From Lachnospiraceae bacterium 3-1 (GTDB taxonomy: Bacteria > Bacillota > Clostridia > Lachnospirales > Lachnospiraceae), in assembly GCA_000403255.2 (NCBI GenBank), contig KE159582.1, positions 174,724 through 238,723 on the forward strand: 64,000 nt of DNA. The letters run 5' to 3'. Of the stretch, positions 16,237-24,687 are shown piece after piece. Both the position numbers and the translations under genes were made by a program. The notes beneath the pieces were generated by a model. The model did not search any database. It was not told the DNA's origin and worked only from the letters and a program-made list of their open reading frames with translations. Each line of letters starts with the position of its first letter. Within the stretch, counting starts at the first letter, position 1.

Positions 16237-17226
16237 ATGAAATTAAAGAGATTGAAAGAAGTATATAAAAAGAAAGCTTCTCTGTTGTTAGCATTTGCCT
16301 TACTTGGGAGTATTGGACTGGCAGGATGTCAGAATCAAGAAGCCCTGGAAAACCAGAAAGCCTATCGGCAGTTGGGAATCAATAAGTTAAGTGAAGGCAG
16401 TTATGAAGAGGCAGCAGAGGCTTTCCAAAAAGCCTTAGATCAGTCTCAGGCGGTGGTAGGGGATATGGAAATTGATATCTGTTACTATAAGGCAACGGCC
16501 CAGTATAAAAGTGGAGATCTCAAAGGAGCCCTTGCCACCTGCAAAGCCTTGATTGATTACGATAAAAAGAACTACAAAGCGTATTTCCTGCGAGGCTGCA
16601 TTTACTTGAAGGAAGAGAATCAGGAAAAGACCATGAAGGATTATCAAAAAGCCTTTGAGACCAGTGGAAATGACTATGAATTGTATGTTTCGGCATATGA
16701 GAGTTTGAAAAATGCCGGGTGGGATTCAGAAGCAGAAGAAGTTCTAGAAGCAGCCGAAAAGCTAAAGGCGGAAAAACCAGAGGAATACCGGGAGCGCGGA
16801 CATATTTATCTTCTGCAGGAGGATTATGATAATGCAAAGAAAGAGCTGGATAAGGCAATTAATCAAAAGGATGTAAAGGCATTGCTTTACTTGGCGCAAG
16901 TCTATGAAGCGCAAGGGGACATGGACCAGGCAAATGCTTTGTATGAAAGTTATATTTCCAAGAATAATTCAGATGTGTCAACACTGGTGATTATGGGGGA
17001 TATGCAGATGTCCGAGGGAAATTACAGCCAGGCATTGGGATTTTATGAGCAGGCGTTGTCTGTGGAAAATCCTCCCAATGAACAACAGCTTCGGCGCAAT
17101 GAAATTATTGCCTGCGAGCAGATGTTAGATTTTGAGAAGGCAAGGGAAAAGATGCTGGCTTATTTAAAGGACTATCCAGAGGATGAGGAAGCCCAGAGAG
17201 AGTATGTGTTTTTGCAGACACGATGA
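16237..17226 (+). CDS. TPR-repeat lipoprotein
   Basis: This 329-residue protein has a lipoprotein signal: basic start, hydrophobic core LLLAFALLGSIGL and lipobox LAGC with the acylated Cys at residue 31. The mature part is a series of tetratricopeptide repeats, for example YRQLGINKLSEGSYEEAAEA and AQVYEAQGDMDQANALYESY, so it is a surface-anchored protein-protein interaction scaffold. ATG 16237 is chosen because it gives a proper signal peptide, although its ribosome site is weak (GAAAG). It follows glgP closely and may be co-transcribed. A strong terminator follows. Partner unknown. Confidence 0.85.
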   Translation: MKLKRLKEVYKKKASLLLAFALLGSIGLAGCQNQEALENQKAYRQLGINKLSEGSYEEAAEAFQKALDQSQAVVGDMEIDICYYKATAQYKSGDLKGALATCKALIDYDKKNYKAYFLRGCIYLKEENQEKTMKDYQKAFETSGNDYELYVSAYESLKNAGWDSEAEEVLEAAEKLKAEKPEEYRERGHIYLLQEDYDNAKKELDKAINQKDVKALLYLAQVYEAQGDMDQANALYESYISKNNSDVSTLVIMGDMQMSEGNYSQALGFYEQALSVENPPNEQQLRRNEIIACEQMLDFEKAREKMLAYLKDYPEDEEAQREYVFLQTR

Positions 17227-17241
17227 AGGCTGGCTAGAAAT

Positions 17242-17283
17242 AAGGACTGTTATGCAAGGAAGAAAGCATAATGGTCCTTTTTT
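17242..17283 (+). terminator. Rho-independent terminator after the TPR lipoprotein
   Basis: AAGGACTGTTATGC (17242-17255) pairs with GCATAATGGTCCTT (17266-17279) with two internal mismatches, followed by a T-run. A copy of the modular repeat starts directly after it. Confidence 0.85.
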
Positions 17284-17284
17284 A

Positions 17285-17456
17285 TTCTATTGGAAAGACC
17301 TTGTCACGCTAATGCGTGAAAGTGTCTTTCGATAGAATAAAAAAATATGCGCGCTCGTGCGAATAGAAGATGTCACTGCGTGACCGCACTCGGCGCAGCA
17401 AATCGTCCAAGCCCCTCATGAATGAGGGATTTAGGGAGCCCCAGCGGACTTGTCCG
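17285..17456. repeat. Modular intergenic repeat, copy 2 (modules A and B)
   Basis: An A module (17285-17337, TTCTATTGGAAAGACC to TCTTTCGATAGAA) and a B module (17387-17456, CACTCGGCGCAGCAAA to GGACTTGTCCG) are joined by a divergent spacer. They match copy 1 closely, with a handful of substitutions. Confidence 0.85.
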
Positions 17457-17514
17457 TTTTGTTTTCTTATAAGAAAGAATAAATCAAATTTTTCTGGAAA
17501 AGCTATATAAAAAG

Positions 17515-17543
17515 ATGCAACATTTTAGAACAAACTGTTGCAT
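17515..17543 (+). promoter_or_regulatory. Hairpin upstream of csrA
   Basis: ATGCAACA (17515-17522) and TGTTGCAT (17536-17543) form a perfect 8-bp stem about 90 nt before the csrA start. Its role is unclear; no T-run follows. No clear promoter was seen between here and csrA. Confidence 0.4.
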
Positions 17544-17632
17544 TTGAAAATCATCAGGAAGTGATTGCTCCATTGCTCTCACTGAAAAATATGTTCAGAC
17601 AGGCGTTGGAAGAGAAAAACAAGGAGGTTCCT

Positions 17633-17944
17633 ATGTTGAAATTAACGGTAAAGGCTGGCGAATATCTGCTGGTCGGGGATGAAATCAAAGTGGTGTTTAC
17701 CGGAGGAAGCGGAAATAACATGCATATTCTGGTGGATGCACCCAAATCCATGAATATTGCAAGAAGCAGTGCATTGGAGAAATACGGGATGGCAGCAGAC
17801 CCTGGAAATGAAGTAAAGCACCATAAGGATAGGGAGCTTTCCCAGGAAGCCAAAGAGAAAATTAAGGCAATTCTCATGGAAGAACGAAAAAAAGCCAGAA
17901 AAGCAGAACGGGCAAAAGATCCAAAGGTTAAGTATGGAATGTAA
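17633..17944 (+). CDS. csrA: CsrA-family RNA-binding translational regulator
   Basis: The first about 55 residues (MLKLTVKAGEYLLVGDEIKV, then GNNMHILVDAPKSMNIARSS) fit the CsrA fold, which binds GGA motifs in mRNA leaders and blocks translation. CsrA usually has 60-75 residues; this one has 103, with a Lys/Arg/Glu-rich C-terminal helix (EAKEKIKAILMEERKKARKA). The perfect AAGGAGG at 17621-17627 fixes ATG 17633. It sits directly upstream of flagellin, whose leader has GGA sites, matching the Bacillus scheme in which CsrA represses hag. The antagonist FliW is not in the window. Confidence 0.85.
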   Translation: MLKLTVKAGEYLLVGDEIKVVFTGGSGNNMHILVDAPKSMNIARSSALEKYGMAADPGNEVKHHKDRELSQEAKEKIKAILMEERKKARKAERAKDPKVKYGM

Positions 17945-18041
17945 TTTAGTTGCATGATTACTTATCAGTAGTTTTAACCACCCAGTTAATATGCGGGAGT
18001 AACCTAGGGCTTCCGTTTATTATAAAAAATTTATATTTGTA

Positions 18042-18158
18042 CGCAAACGGATTTGCGGCATTTGTTACCAACTGCAAGGCAGAAAGGTAACCCAGATACG
18101 CCTCAAAAAATCAGAATCGAGGCGAGAAAAGACCATAAAACACAAGGAGGAAAATATT
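18042..18158 (+). promoter_or_regulatory. Structured flagellin leader with two CsrA-like GGA sites
   Basis: A perfect hairpin presents GGA in its loop: CGCAAA-CGGA-TTTGCG (18042-18057). A second GGA lies in the Shine-Dalgarno context ACACAAGGAGGA (18140-18151). Between them are stems GTTACC/GGTAAC enclosing CTGC/GCAG (18064-18091) and CGCCTC/GAGGCG (18099-18124). This arrangement fits dual-site CsrA binding that occludes the ribosome. Confidence 0.65.
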
Positions 18159-19346
18159 ATGGCAATGTTCGTACAACACAACCTTACAGCAATGAATTCT
18201 AATCGTCAGTTAGGTATCACTACAGGAGCACAGGCAAAGGCTTCTGAAAAATTATCATCTGGTTACAGAATTAATCGTGCAGGCGATGATGCAGCAGGAT
18301 TAAAAATTTCAGAAAAAATGAGAAGCCAGGTACGTGGGTTAACTCGTGCATCCACCAACGCACAGGACGGCGTATCCTTGATTCAGACGGCTGAAGGCGC
18401 TTTAAATGAAGCGCATTCCATTCTTCAGAGAATGAATGAACTGGCAGTTCAGGGTGCAAATGATACCAATGAAAACATTGACCGTGCAGCGATCAATCAG
18501 GAATTGGATGCTTTAACAGAAGAGTTAGACAGGATTTCCACAACTACCCAGTTCAATAAACAGAACTTGTTAGATGGAACCTTCCAGAATAAAAATCTTC
18601 AGGTTGGAGCCAATGCAAATCAGAAGATTGCAATCTCAATTAGTAATATGAATGCACAAACTCTGGGACTGAAAGGCATTAGTGTAACCATATCGGATGA
18701 GTACCAGACAGGTGTAACCATCAGCGCAGTAAAATATAAAAATATGTCTTACGCATATGATATGACTGATTCAACCAAAGGGAATATTTCAGCAGCAGTA
18801 GTTTCCTTCAATGCAGCGATTTCAGACAGTTATACCAGCGACATGTATGTACAGCAGGAGAATGGAAAATTTATTGCAAAGGGTGATGGCAAAGAATATT
18901 CAACTGCTGCTAGTGCAATGGCACATGATGTTTCAGTTGCACAGAAGGAAATGAAAGAGGAGCTTACAAATAATTTTGCAACCTACCTTAAGAAAACCAA
19001 TACAACAGCATCAGCAAAGCTTTCCGATTATACAAAGACTGGAAATGTAGCTGTTGATAATTATGCAGTGGCAAACGCTTCCATCACTGCAATCCAGAAC
19101 GCCATCAATCAGGTATCTTCCCAGAGATCCGCATTGGGTGCATTGCAGAACAGATTAGAGCATACGATTGCAAACCTTGATAACGTGGCAGAGAATACAC
19201 AGGCAGCAGAATCCCGTATCCGTGACCTTGATATGGCTTCTGAAATGGTGGAATACAGCAAGAACAATATTCTTGCCCAGGCGGGGCAGTCGATGCTTGC
19301 CCAAGCGAACCAGTCCACCCAGGGTGTGCTGTCATTGCTGCAATAA
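18159..19346 (+). CDS. hag: Flagellin
   Basis: This 395-residue filament subunit is exported through the flagellar secretion system. The N-terminal D0/D1 helix (VQHNLTAMNSNRQLGITTGA, SSGYRINRAGDDAAGLKISE) and C-terminal D1/D0 (ESRIRDLDMASEMVEYSKNN, SMLAQANQSTQGVLSLLQ) are canonical. The middle (about residues 165-300) is short and rich in Ser, Thr and Ala, offering O-glycosylation sites for the downstream Pse/Maf system. Translation is probably CsrA-controlled. I saw no sigma-28 type promoter (GCCGATAA) upstream. A terminator follows at 19386. Confidence 0.97.
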   Translation: MAMFVQHNLTAMNSNRQLGITTGAQAKASEKLSSGYRINRAGDDAAGLKISEKMRSQVRGLTRASTNAQDGVSLIQTAEGALNEAHSILQRMNELAVQGANDTNENIDRAAINQELDALTEELDRISTTTQFNKQNLLDGTFQNKNLQVGANANQKIAISISNMNAQTLGLKGISVTISDEYQTGVTISAVKYKNMSYAYDMTDSTKGNISAAVVSFNAAISDSYTSDMYVQQENGKFIAKGDGKEYSTAASAMAHDVSVAQKEMKEELTNNFATYLKKTNTTASAKLSDYTKTGNVAVDNYAVANASITAIQNAINQVSSQRSALGALQNRLEHTIANLDNVAENTQAAESRIRDLDMASEMVEYSKNNILAQAGQSMLAQANQSTQGVLSLLQ

Positions 19347-19385
19347 TGATGCAGGAGTGTCGCCTACAGACAGGAAACAGAATTG

Positions 19386-19416
19386 CAGAGGGGCAGGGAA
19401 TGTCCCTCTGTTTTTT
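19386..19416 (+). terminator. Flagellin terminator
   Basis: CAGAGGG (19386-19392) and CCCTCTG (19404-19410) form a stem followed by six T. Confidence 0.85.
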
Positions 19417-19420
19417 CTCT

Positions 19421-19463
19421 AATAGGAAAGGCCTTGCCATGGGAACGCATGAAAATATCTTTT
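19421..19463. repeat. Modular repeat, copy 3 (decayed A module)
   Basis: AATAGGAAAGGCCTTGCCAT, then GGAACGCATGAAAATATCTT, aligns with the A module of the other copies but with several substitutions and a lost right arm. It again starts right after a terminator T-run. Confidence 0.65.
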
Positions 19464-19491
19464 TAAAATAAATGAAATTTGGTGGGATGAT

Positions 19492-19836
19492 ATGGAAGAA
19501 TTGGCGAAGGAGCTAACGGTTAAGATAGACAATATTTGCGGAAAATTCCATTATTTTAAGGGTGGAAGGGTCCTGGAGGAAAGCAGGGAGCTGGCAGGTG
19601 AGATACAACAGTTTTGCGGCTATTTCTTACAGGGAAATATATTTGGAATGGAAGAAGAGGAATATGAAAAATTCCAACAGTATGTGGTACAGGTGTTAGA
19701 AGATTATATCGAGGCAATGAGGCAGCAGGATACCGTATATATGTTAGATACATTGGATTATGGCCTGCGGGAATTGCTGAATATTTATATAGATACAGAT
19801 ACAGGAGAGACAGGGCATGGGGAAGGAAATATTTGA
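19492..19836 (+). CDS. Small acidic protein of the flagellin locus, unknown
   Basis: This 114-residue acidic, mostly helical protein (LAKELTVKIDNICGKFHYFK, YIEAMRQQDTVYMLDTLDYG, LRELLNIYID) has no signal peptide or membrane segment. The 3' end overlaps the Maf gene by 20 nt, so it is translationally coupled to the glycosyltransferase. By position and size it could be a chaperone or specificity factor for flagellin or Maf, but there is no sequence proof. Ribosome site GGTGGGA. I do not recognise the family. Confidence 0.7.
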   Translation: MEELAKELTVKIDNICGKFHYFKGGRVLEESRELAGEIQQFCGYFLQGNIFGMEEEEYEKFQQYVVQVLEDYIEAMRQQDTVYMLDTLDYGLRELLNIYIDTDTGETGHGEGNI

Positions 19837-21700
19837 AAAAAATTTAAAAGCCATGAAAAAGTGGTATCCAGAATTTGTAAACATGCTCCGGGACGAAATT
19901 CATATAGAGGATGACACAGAGGTATTGACAGAGGTTTCCTGGGATGGGGAACTGATTTTTAAGATAGAAAAGGAAGGAAGGCAGCTTTATCTAGGTGGAA
20001 AAAGAGAGGCGAAAGAACCCATTGAGATGTGGCTGCAGCGATTGGGGAAGCTCCATAAATATACGTCGGTGTTCCTGTTTGGCCTTGGACATGGAGCATA
20101 TCTGAAAGCATTGGTGGAGCATACGGAAAAAGAAGTGAATATAGTGGCCTATGAGCCGTCCATCCATATTTTTCAAAAGCTCTTATGGGAAGTGGATTTA
20201 TCAGAAGCCATTGCAGACAGACCCATTGCTTTTTTGGTGGAAGGGTTAAACGATGTAGAGTTTGGGCCAGTGATGAATAAGGTGCTGGCAGTTCAAAACA
20301 TGGAATTTTTAAAGGAAGAGATACACCCCAATTACCGTGAGTTCTATGGAGAGAAGATTGTAGAAAAGATACGGATACTGAATAAAAAAGTGGATGCAAT
20401 CATGATGGGATACCGCACTGGAAAACTGTTCCAGAAAAATTTGGTTCAGAATATTTTTTCCAACATGAAATACGTATGTGAGGGTTACCATACAAAGAAG
20501 CTTGCAGAGACCATTCAGCCGGAAGGGGCGGCAATTTTGGTGGCTGCAGGGCCGTCTTTGAATAAAAATATTCATGAATTGAAAAAAGCCAAAAACAAGG
20601 CGTTTCTCTTGGCTGTTGATACGGCAGTAAAGCCATTACTAAAGGCGGGGATTGTGCCAGATGCATTTATTACCATTGATCCGGATAAGCCCTTAGCATT
20701 GATTGAGGCAGAAGGGGCAGAACAGATACCAGTGATTGCGCCTGTTACTGCAAAATATTCTTTGTTGGATCATCAAAAAGGGAAAAAAATCTTTTTTTAT
20801 GATGGCTATCATCTGCCCCAGCACATTTATCAGATCAATGGGAAAGTACTGCCTATGGTTTCCGGCGGTGGGTCTGTAGCCTGCAATGGATTTTCCCTTC
20901 TGTATAAGATGGAATTTGACACGATTATCCTGGTGGGGCAGGATTTGGCTTATACGGATAACAAATCCCATGCAGACGGGACATTTGAGGAGAAAATGCC
21001 GGAGAAGGACACCAGCGGTATGATTATGGTAAAGGGAAACTATCAGGAAAAAATCCCTACCCTTCACAATCTGAAAGTATATTTGGATTGGTTTGATATG
21101 TACGTGAAGGGGGCAAAGGAACATCGGGGCGTCAGAGTGATCAACGCTACTGCAGGAGGAGCTTATATCGAAGGGACAGAGCTTATGACCTTGGGAGACG
21201 CCATAGAGGAAACCTGTCATGGAGAGAAGGATTATGCTGGCAAGATCGCTTGTTTGGAGCCGGATTTAACACCTGAGGAGCAGAAGAAGGCTTTTGCATA
21301 CCTTGGGGGCGTTGCAAAGGAGCTGGCAGAGATTAAGAAAAACGCTGGGATTTTGAAGGGAGCATATAAAAAATTAGGGAAACTTGCAGACAGCGGAAAT
21401 ATGACAAAGGATGGATGTCTAAAGCATCTGCGTAGAATTCGAAAACTTGCAAAGAAATGCCAGAAAAGCCACCTATACCAATTGCTGGACGTAACGATGA
21501 GCTCTGCAGAATATGTGGTACTGAGTGAATATTATTATGAGGAAGAAGATTATGAGAAGGATATACAGGAAACAGCCAGAAAAGGTGTGATTTATAGTGA
21601 AGTGCTTAAGATGTGTGCAGAGCTGTTGAAAGAGCTGGCGGAGGAATATTTAGGGGATAAAGACAAAGATGGGACGGAGGAGAAGTATGCTGAACAATAA
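19817..21700 (+). CDS. Maf (motility accessory factor, DUF115) glycosyltransferase
   Basis: This 627-residue cytosolic protein has the Maf/DUF115 core: ILVAAGPSLNKNIHELKKAK, then PDAFITIDPDKPLALIEAEG, and GGSVACNGFSLLYKMEFDTI, ending in a helical domain. Maf proteins transfer CMP-activated nonulosonic acids (pseudaminic or legionaminic) to Ser/Thr of flagellin before export. The neighbouring flagellin and the complete downstream donor pathway support that job. The start overlaps the preceding small ORF and the end overlaps pseB by 14 nt, so it opens the glycosylation operon. Family confident; the exact sugar is inferred. Confidence 0.92.
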   Translation: MGKEIFEKNLKAMKKWYPEFVNMLRDEIHIEDDTEVLTEVSWDGELIFKIEKEGRQLYLGGKREAKEPIEMWLQRLGKLHKYTSVFLFGLGHGAYLKALVEHTEKEVNIVAYEPSIHIFQKLLWEVDLSEAIADRPIAFLVEGLNDVEFGPVMNKVLAVQNMEFLKEEIHPNYREFYGEKIVEKIRILNKKVDAIMMGYRTGKLFQKNLVQNIFSNMKYVCEGYHTKKLAETIQPEGAAILVAAGPSLNKNIHELKKAKNKAFLLAVDTAVKPLLKAGIVPDAFITIDPDKPLALIEAEGAEQIPVIAPVTAKYSLLDHQKGKKIFFYDGYHLPQHIYQINGKVLPMVSGGGSVACNGFSLLYKMEFDTIILVGQDLAYTDNKSHADGTFEEKMPEKDTSGMIMVKGNYQEKIPTLHNLKVYLDWFDMYVKGAKEHRGVRVINATAGGAYIEGTELMTLGDAIEETCHGEKDYAGKIACLEPDLTPEEQKKAFAYLGGVAKELAEIKKNAGILKGAYKKLGKLADSGNMTKDGCLKHLRRIRKLAKKCQKSHLYQLLDVTMSSAEYVVLSEYYYEEEDYEKDIQETARKGVIYSEVLKMCAELLKELAEEYLGDKDKDGTEEKYAEQ

Positions 21701-22688
21701 AACCATACTGATAACCGGAGGCACAGGATCTTTCGGAAATGCATTTACAAAATACATATTAGAACATTACAGCCCAAAGAAAGTGATTATTTATTCCCGT
21801 GACGAATACAAGCAGTTTTTGATGGCAGAAAAATTTAAAGAGCATAAAAAAATCCTGCGGTTTTTTCTTGGAGATGTCCGAGATAAGGACAGACTGCTGC
21901 GGGCCTTTGACGGCGTGGATTATGTGGTCCATGGGGCAGCTTTAAAGCAGGTTCCAGCGTGTGAGTACAATCCCATCGAAGCCATTAAGACAAATATCAA
22001 TGGGGCCATCAATGTGATTGATGCAGCCTTGGATTGTAAGGTAAAGAAGGTGGTTGCTCTTTCCACAGATAAGGCGGTAAATCCCATTAACCTTTATGGA
22101 GGCACGAAATTGGTGTCAGACAAATTGTTCGTGTCAGCCAATGCCTATGCAGGAAGAAACGATATCAATTTTTCCGTGGTGCGTTATGGCAATGTGGCAG
22201 GCAGCCGTGGGTCTGTCATACCATTTTTTCAGAATATTGCTGCCCATGGAGGAAAGGAGCTGCCCATTACCGATTATCGTATGACACGGTTCTGGATTAG
22301 CTTGGAACAAGGGGTAGAGCTGGTGATCAAGGCACTCGCGGAAGCAAAGGGCGGTGAAATCTTTATCTCTAAAATTCCTTCCTTTAAAGTGACAGATTTA
22401 GCCCAGGCGATTCTTCCCGGATGTGAAATGCCAGAGATTGGCATACGGGAAGGAGAAAAACTCCATGAAATTATGGTGACCAGAGAGGATTCCCTGACCG
22501 CTTACGAGTATGAAAACCATTTTATAATCTATCCCCATATGAATTGGTGGAATGAAGGAAAAGTCCATGCAGGAGGGGTTCGGGTAGAACAGGAATTTGA
22601 ATACAGCTCTGGAACCAATACACAATGGCTTTCCATAGAGCAGATACAGAAATTATTAAAAAGTGTCAAGGAGGGGGAAGCAGAGTAA
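21687..22688 (+). CDS. pseB: UDP-GlcNAc 4,6-dehydratase (inverting), PseB
   Basis: This 333-residue short-chain dehydrogenase-like enzyme has the NAD(P) motif GGTGSFGNAF (residues 10-19), and further conserved STDKAVNPINLYGGTKLVSD carrying the active-site Lys region. PseB makes UDP-2-acetamido-2,6-dideoxy-beta-L-arabino-hexos-4-ulose, the first step to pseudaminic acid. ATG 21687 with GGAGG (21676-21680) is preferred over an in-frame ATG at 21669. It overlaps the Maf gene. With pseC, pseG, pseI and pseF in the same operon the pathway assignment is strong. Confidence 0.93.
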   Translation: MLNNKTILITGGTGSFGNAFTKYILEHYSPKKVIIYSRDEYKQFLMAEKFKEHKKILRFFLGDVRDKDRLLRAFDGVDYVVHGAALKQVPACEYNPIEAIKTNINGAINVIDAALDCKVKKVVALSTDKAVNPINLYGGTKLVSDKLFVSANAYAGRNDINFSVVRYGNVAGSRGSVIPFFQNIAAHGGKELPITDYRMTRFWISLEQGVELVIKALAEAKGGEIFISKIPSFKVTDLAQAILPGCEMPEIGIREGEKLHEIMVTREDSLTAYEYENHFIIYPHMNWWNEGKVHAGGVRVEQEFEYSSGTNTQWLSIEQIQKLLKSVKEGEAE

Positions 22689-22689
22689 A

Positions 22690-23742
22690 ATGGAGAAATT
22701 TGTCACCATAGGAGGAAAAAGAATTGGAGCGGGATACCCTGCCTTTCTTGTTGCTGAAATGTCAGCAAACCACAACATGGATTTTGACAGGGCAAAAGAA
22801 ATTATACGGGCGGCAAAACTGGCTGGAGCAGATGCGGTGAAGCTGCAAACCTATACGGCAGACACAATCACCATTGATTGTGAAAATTCCTATTTTCAAA
22901 TTAATCAAGGAACATTGTGGGATGGAACCACTTTGCATAAGCTCTATGAAAGCGCCTATACCCCCTGGGAATGGCAGAAGGAATTGAAAGACTATGCAGA
23001 AACCTTGGGGTTGGTTTGCTTTTCTTCCCCTTTTGATGAAACGGCCGTGGATTTTTTGGAAGAAATGGATATGCCGGCCTATAAGATAGCTTCTTTTGAG
23101 ATTACAGACATTCCTCTGATTCGAAAAGTAGCAAGGCTGGGAAAGCCAATCATTATCTCCACTGGAATTGCTTATTTGGAGGATATTGATTTAGCGGTAC
23201 GCACTTGCCTGGAAGAAAACAACACACAGATTATTTTGCTGAAATGCACTTCCGCCTATCCAGCAAAGCCAGAAAGCATGAATCTAAGAACCATTGCTTC
23301 CCTGGAAGAAACCTTTCACTGTGTCCCAGGGCTGTCAGATCACAGTATGGGTAGTACAGCGGCAATTGCTGGCGTGGCAGTGGGAGCAAAAATGATAGAA
23401 AAGCATTTGACATTAAAACGGGAGGATGGCGGGCCAGACGCTTTGTTTTCTATGGAGGCAGAAGAATTCAAAGATATGTGTACACAGATTAGGATTGCAG
23501 AGCAGGCATTGGGAATGGTTCATTATGGACTGACGATGGAGCAGAGCAGGGAAAGAGAACATTCCCGTTCCCTGTTTGCGGTACAGGATATTGCCAAGGG
23601 GGAACGGTTGACCAAGGAAAATATAAGGTCCATCCGCCCTGGATTTGGGATGCATCCCAGGTATTATGAAGAAATCTTAGGGAAAGTGGCAAGGAAGGAA
23701 ATCAGGAAGGGAGAGCCCATGCACTGGGGGCTGATAGAGTAA
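22690..23742 (+). CDS. pseI: Pseudaminic acid synthase (NeuB family)
   Basis: This 350-residue protein has an N-terminal TIM-barrel synthase (AEMSANHNMDFDRAKEIIRA, DAVKLQTYT, LSDHSMGSTAAIAGVAVGAK) and a C-terminal SAF/antifreeze-like domain (LFAVQDIAKGERLTKENIRS, IRPGFGMHP). It condenses phosphoenolpyruvate with the 2,4-diacetamido hexose to give the nonulosonic acid. The PseI reading is preferred over NeuB or LegI because pseB, pseC and pseG are adjacent; sequence alone leaves legionaminic acid possible. AAGGAGG at 22668 fixes ATG 22690. The stop is 1 nt before the next gene. Confidence 0.9.
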   Translation: MEKFVTIGGKRIGAGYPAFLVAEMSANHNMDFDRAKEIIRAAKLAGADAVKLQTYTADTITIDCENSYFQINQGTLWDGTTLHKLYESAYTPWEWQKELKDYAETLGLVCFSSPFDETAVDFLEEMDMPAYKIASFEITDIPLIRKVARLGKPIIISTGIAYLEDIDLAVRTCLEENNTQIILLKCTSAYPAKPESMNLRTIASLEETFHCVPGLSDHSMGSTAAIAGVAVGAKMIEKHLTLKREDGGPDALFSMEAEEFKDMCTQIRIAEQALGMVHYGLTMEQSREREHSRSLFAVQDIAKGERLTKENIRSIRPGFGMHPRYYEEILGKVARKEIRKGEPMHWGLIE

Positions 23743-23743
23743 T

Positions 23744-24634
23744 ATGCAGGAAAAATTTAAAGATGTACGGCGGAATGAGTATGGATACTATGAGTTGATT
23801 CATCCGCCAACGGCAGAGGAGCGAAAGAAAGTATTTGAACAGGAATATTTTCAGAATTCCATGAGCAGCTATGAGCAGGCATATACAGATATGGAATTAA
23901 AATATTTTGAATATAAGCTAGAGCAAAAGGAGATGATGCTGCGCGCCTGGGCCCCAGAGGAGAAGGAGCGTTTTTCCTTGCTGGATATTGGATGCGGAGA
24001 AGGATTTGCACTGGCTTATTTCAAAAGAAAGGGATTTTTCGTACAGGGAATTGATTTCAGCGTTTACGGGATAGAAAAGCATAATCCCCAGGTCAAGGAG
24101 AATATGCTCCAAGGGGACTGCGAAGAGCTTTTGCCCCAGTTTATTAAGGAAGGAAAAAAATTTGACATCATAAACATGGATTCTGTACTGGACATGGCGG
24201 TGCATCCCAAAAACATTTTAAATTTGTGTAGGAGCTTGTTGGAGGATACCGGTATTATGCTGATAAAGGTGGCCAACAATTATTCTTTGCTGCAGCAATA
24301 TCTTTTGGCAGAGAAAAAATTATCAGACACATACTGGTTAGATAAAAGCGGCCATCCCTCTTATTTTAACCGCACAGGTTTGATTAATCTCCTGGAGGCT
24401 TTGGGGTATCAATGCCTGGATACCTTTGGAGAATCCTTCATTGATTTTCATCTGTTCAATGAAAATACAAATTATTATGAAAAAAGAGAGACAGGAAAGA
24501 GCTGTTACCTTGCCAAAATAGAACTTGAGAACCTGATGCATGAAATATCACCGGAAAAGACCTTGGAAACCTTTCGCTTGTTGGGAGAGATGGGATTTGG
24601 CAGGGAAATCATTGGAATCTTCAAAAAGAAGTAA
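23744..24634 (+). CDS. Class I SAM-dependent methyltransferase
   Basis: The 296-residue protein carries the SAM-binding motif LLDIGCGEGFALAYF (about residues 79-93), acidic motif II GIDFSVYG and a later VLDMAVHPKNILNLC. It therefore transfers a methyl group from S-adenosylmethionine. Within a flagellin glycan operon the likely substrate is a sugar or the glycan itself, as O-methylated nonulosonic acids are known in other bacteria, but the substrate is not visible in sequence. It is 1 nt downstream of pseI, so co-translated. Confidence 0.85.
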   Translation: MQEKFKDVRRNEYGYYELIHPPTAEERKKVFEQEYFQNSMSSYEQAYTDMELKYFEYKLEQKEMMLRAWAPEEKERFSLLDIGCGEGFALAYFKRKGFFVQGIDFSVYGIEKHNPQVKENMLQGDCEELLPQFIKEGKKFDIINMDSVLDMAVHPKNILNLCRSLLEDTGIMLIKVANNYSLLQQYLLAEKKLSDTYWLDKSGHPSYFNRTGLINLLEALGYQCLDTFGESFIDFHLFNENTNYYEKRETGKSCYLAKIELENLMHEISPEKTLETFRLLGEMGFGREIIGIFKKK

Positions 24635-24687
24635 AGGATGGCTGTAAAACTGGTGGTTCCATTGAACTGGCGGAACAGGAGGGCAAT

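Noticed and set aside
17554-17955. 133-codon minus-strand ORF opposite csrA
   Set aside because: The plus-strand CsrA with perfect Shine-Dalgarno explains this stretch.
17945-18041. Sigma-28 type promoter for flagellin
   Set aside because: No GCCGATAA-like box with a TAAA at the right distance was found, so I do not claim one.
20693-21220. 175-codon minus-strand ORF inside maf
   Set aside because: Shadow of the Maf coding frame without ribosome site or family resemblance.
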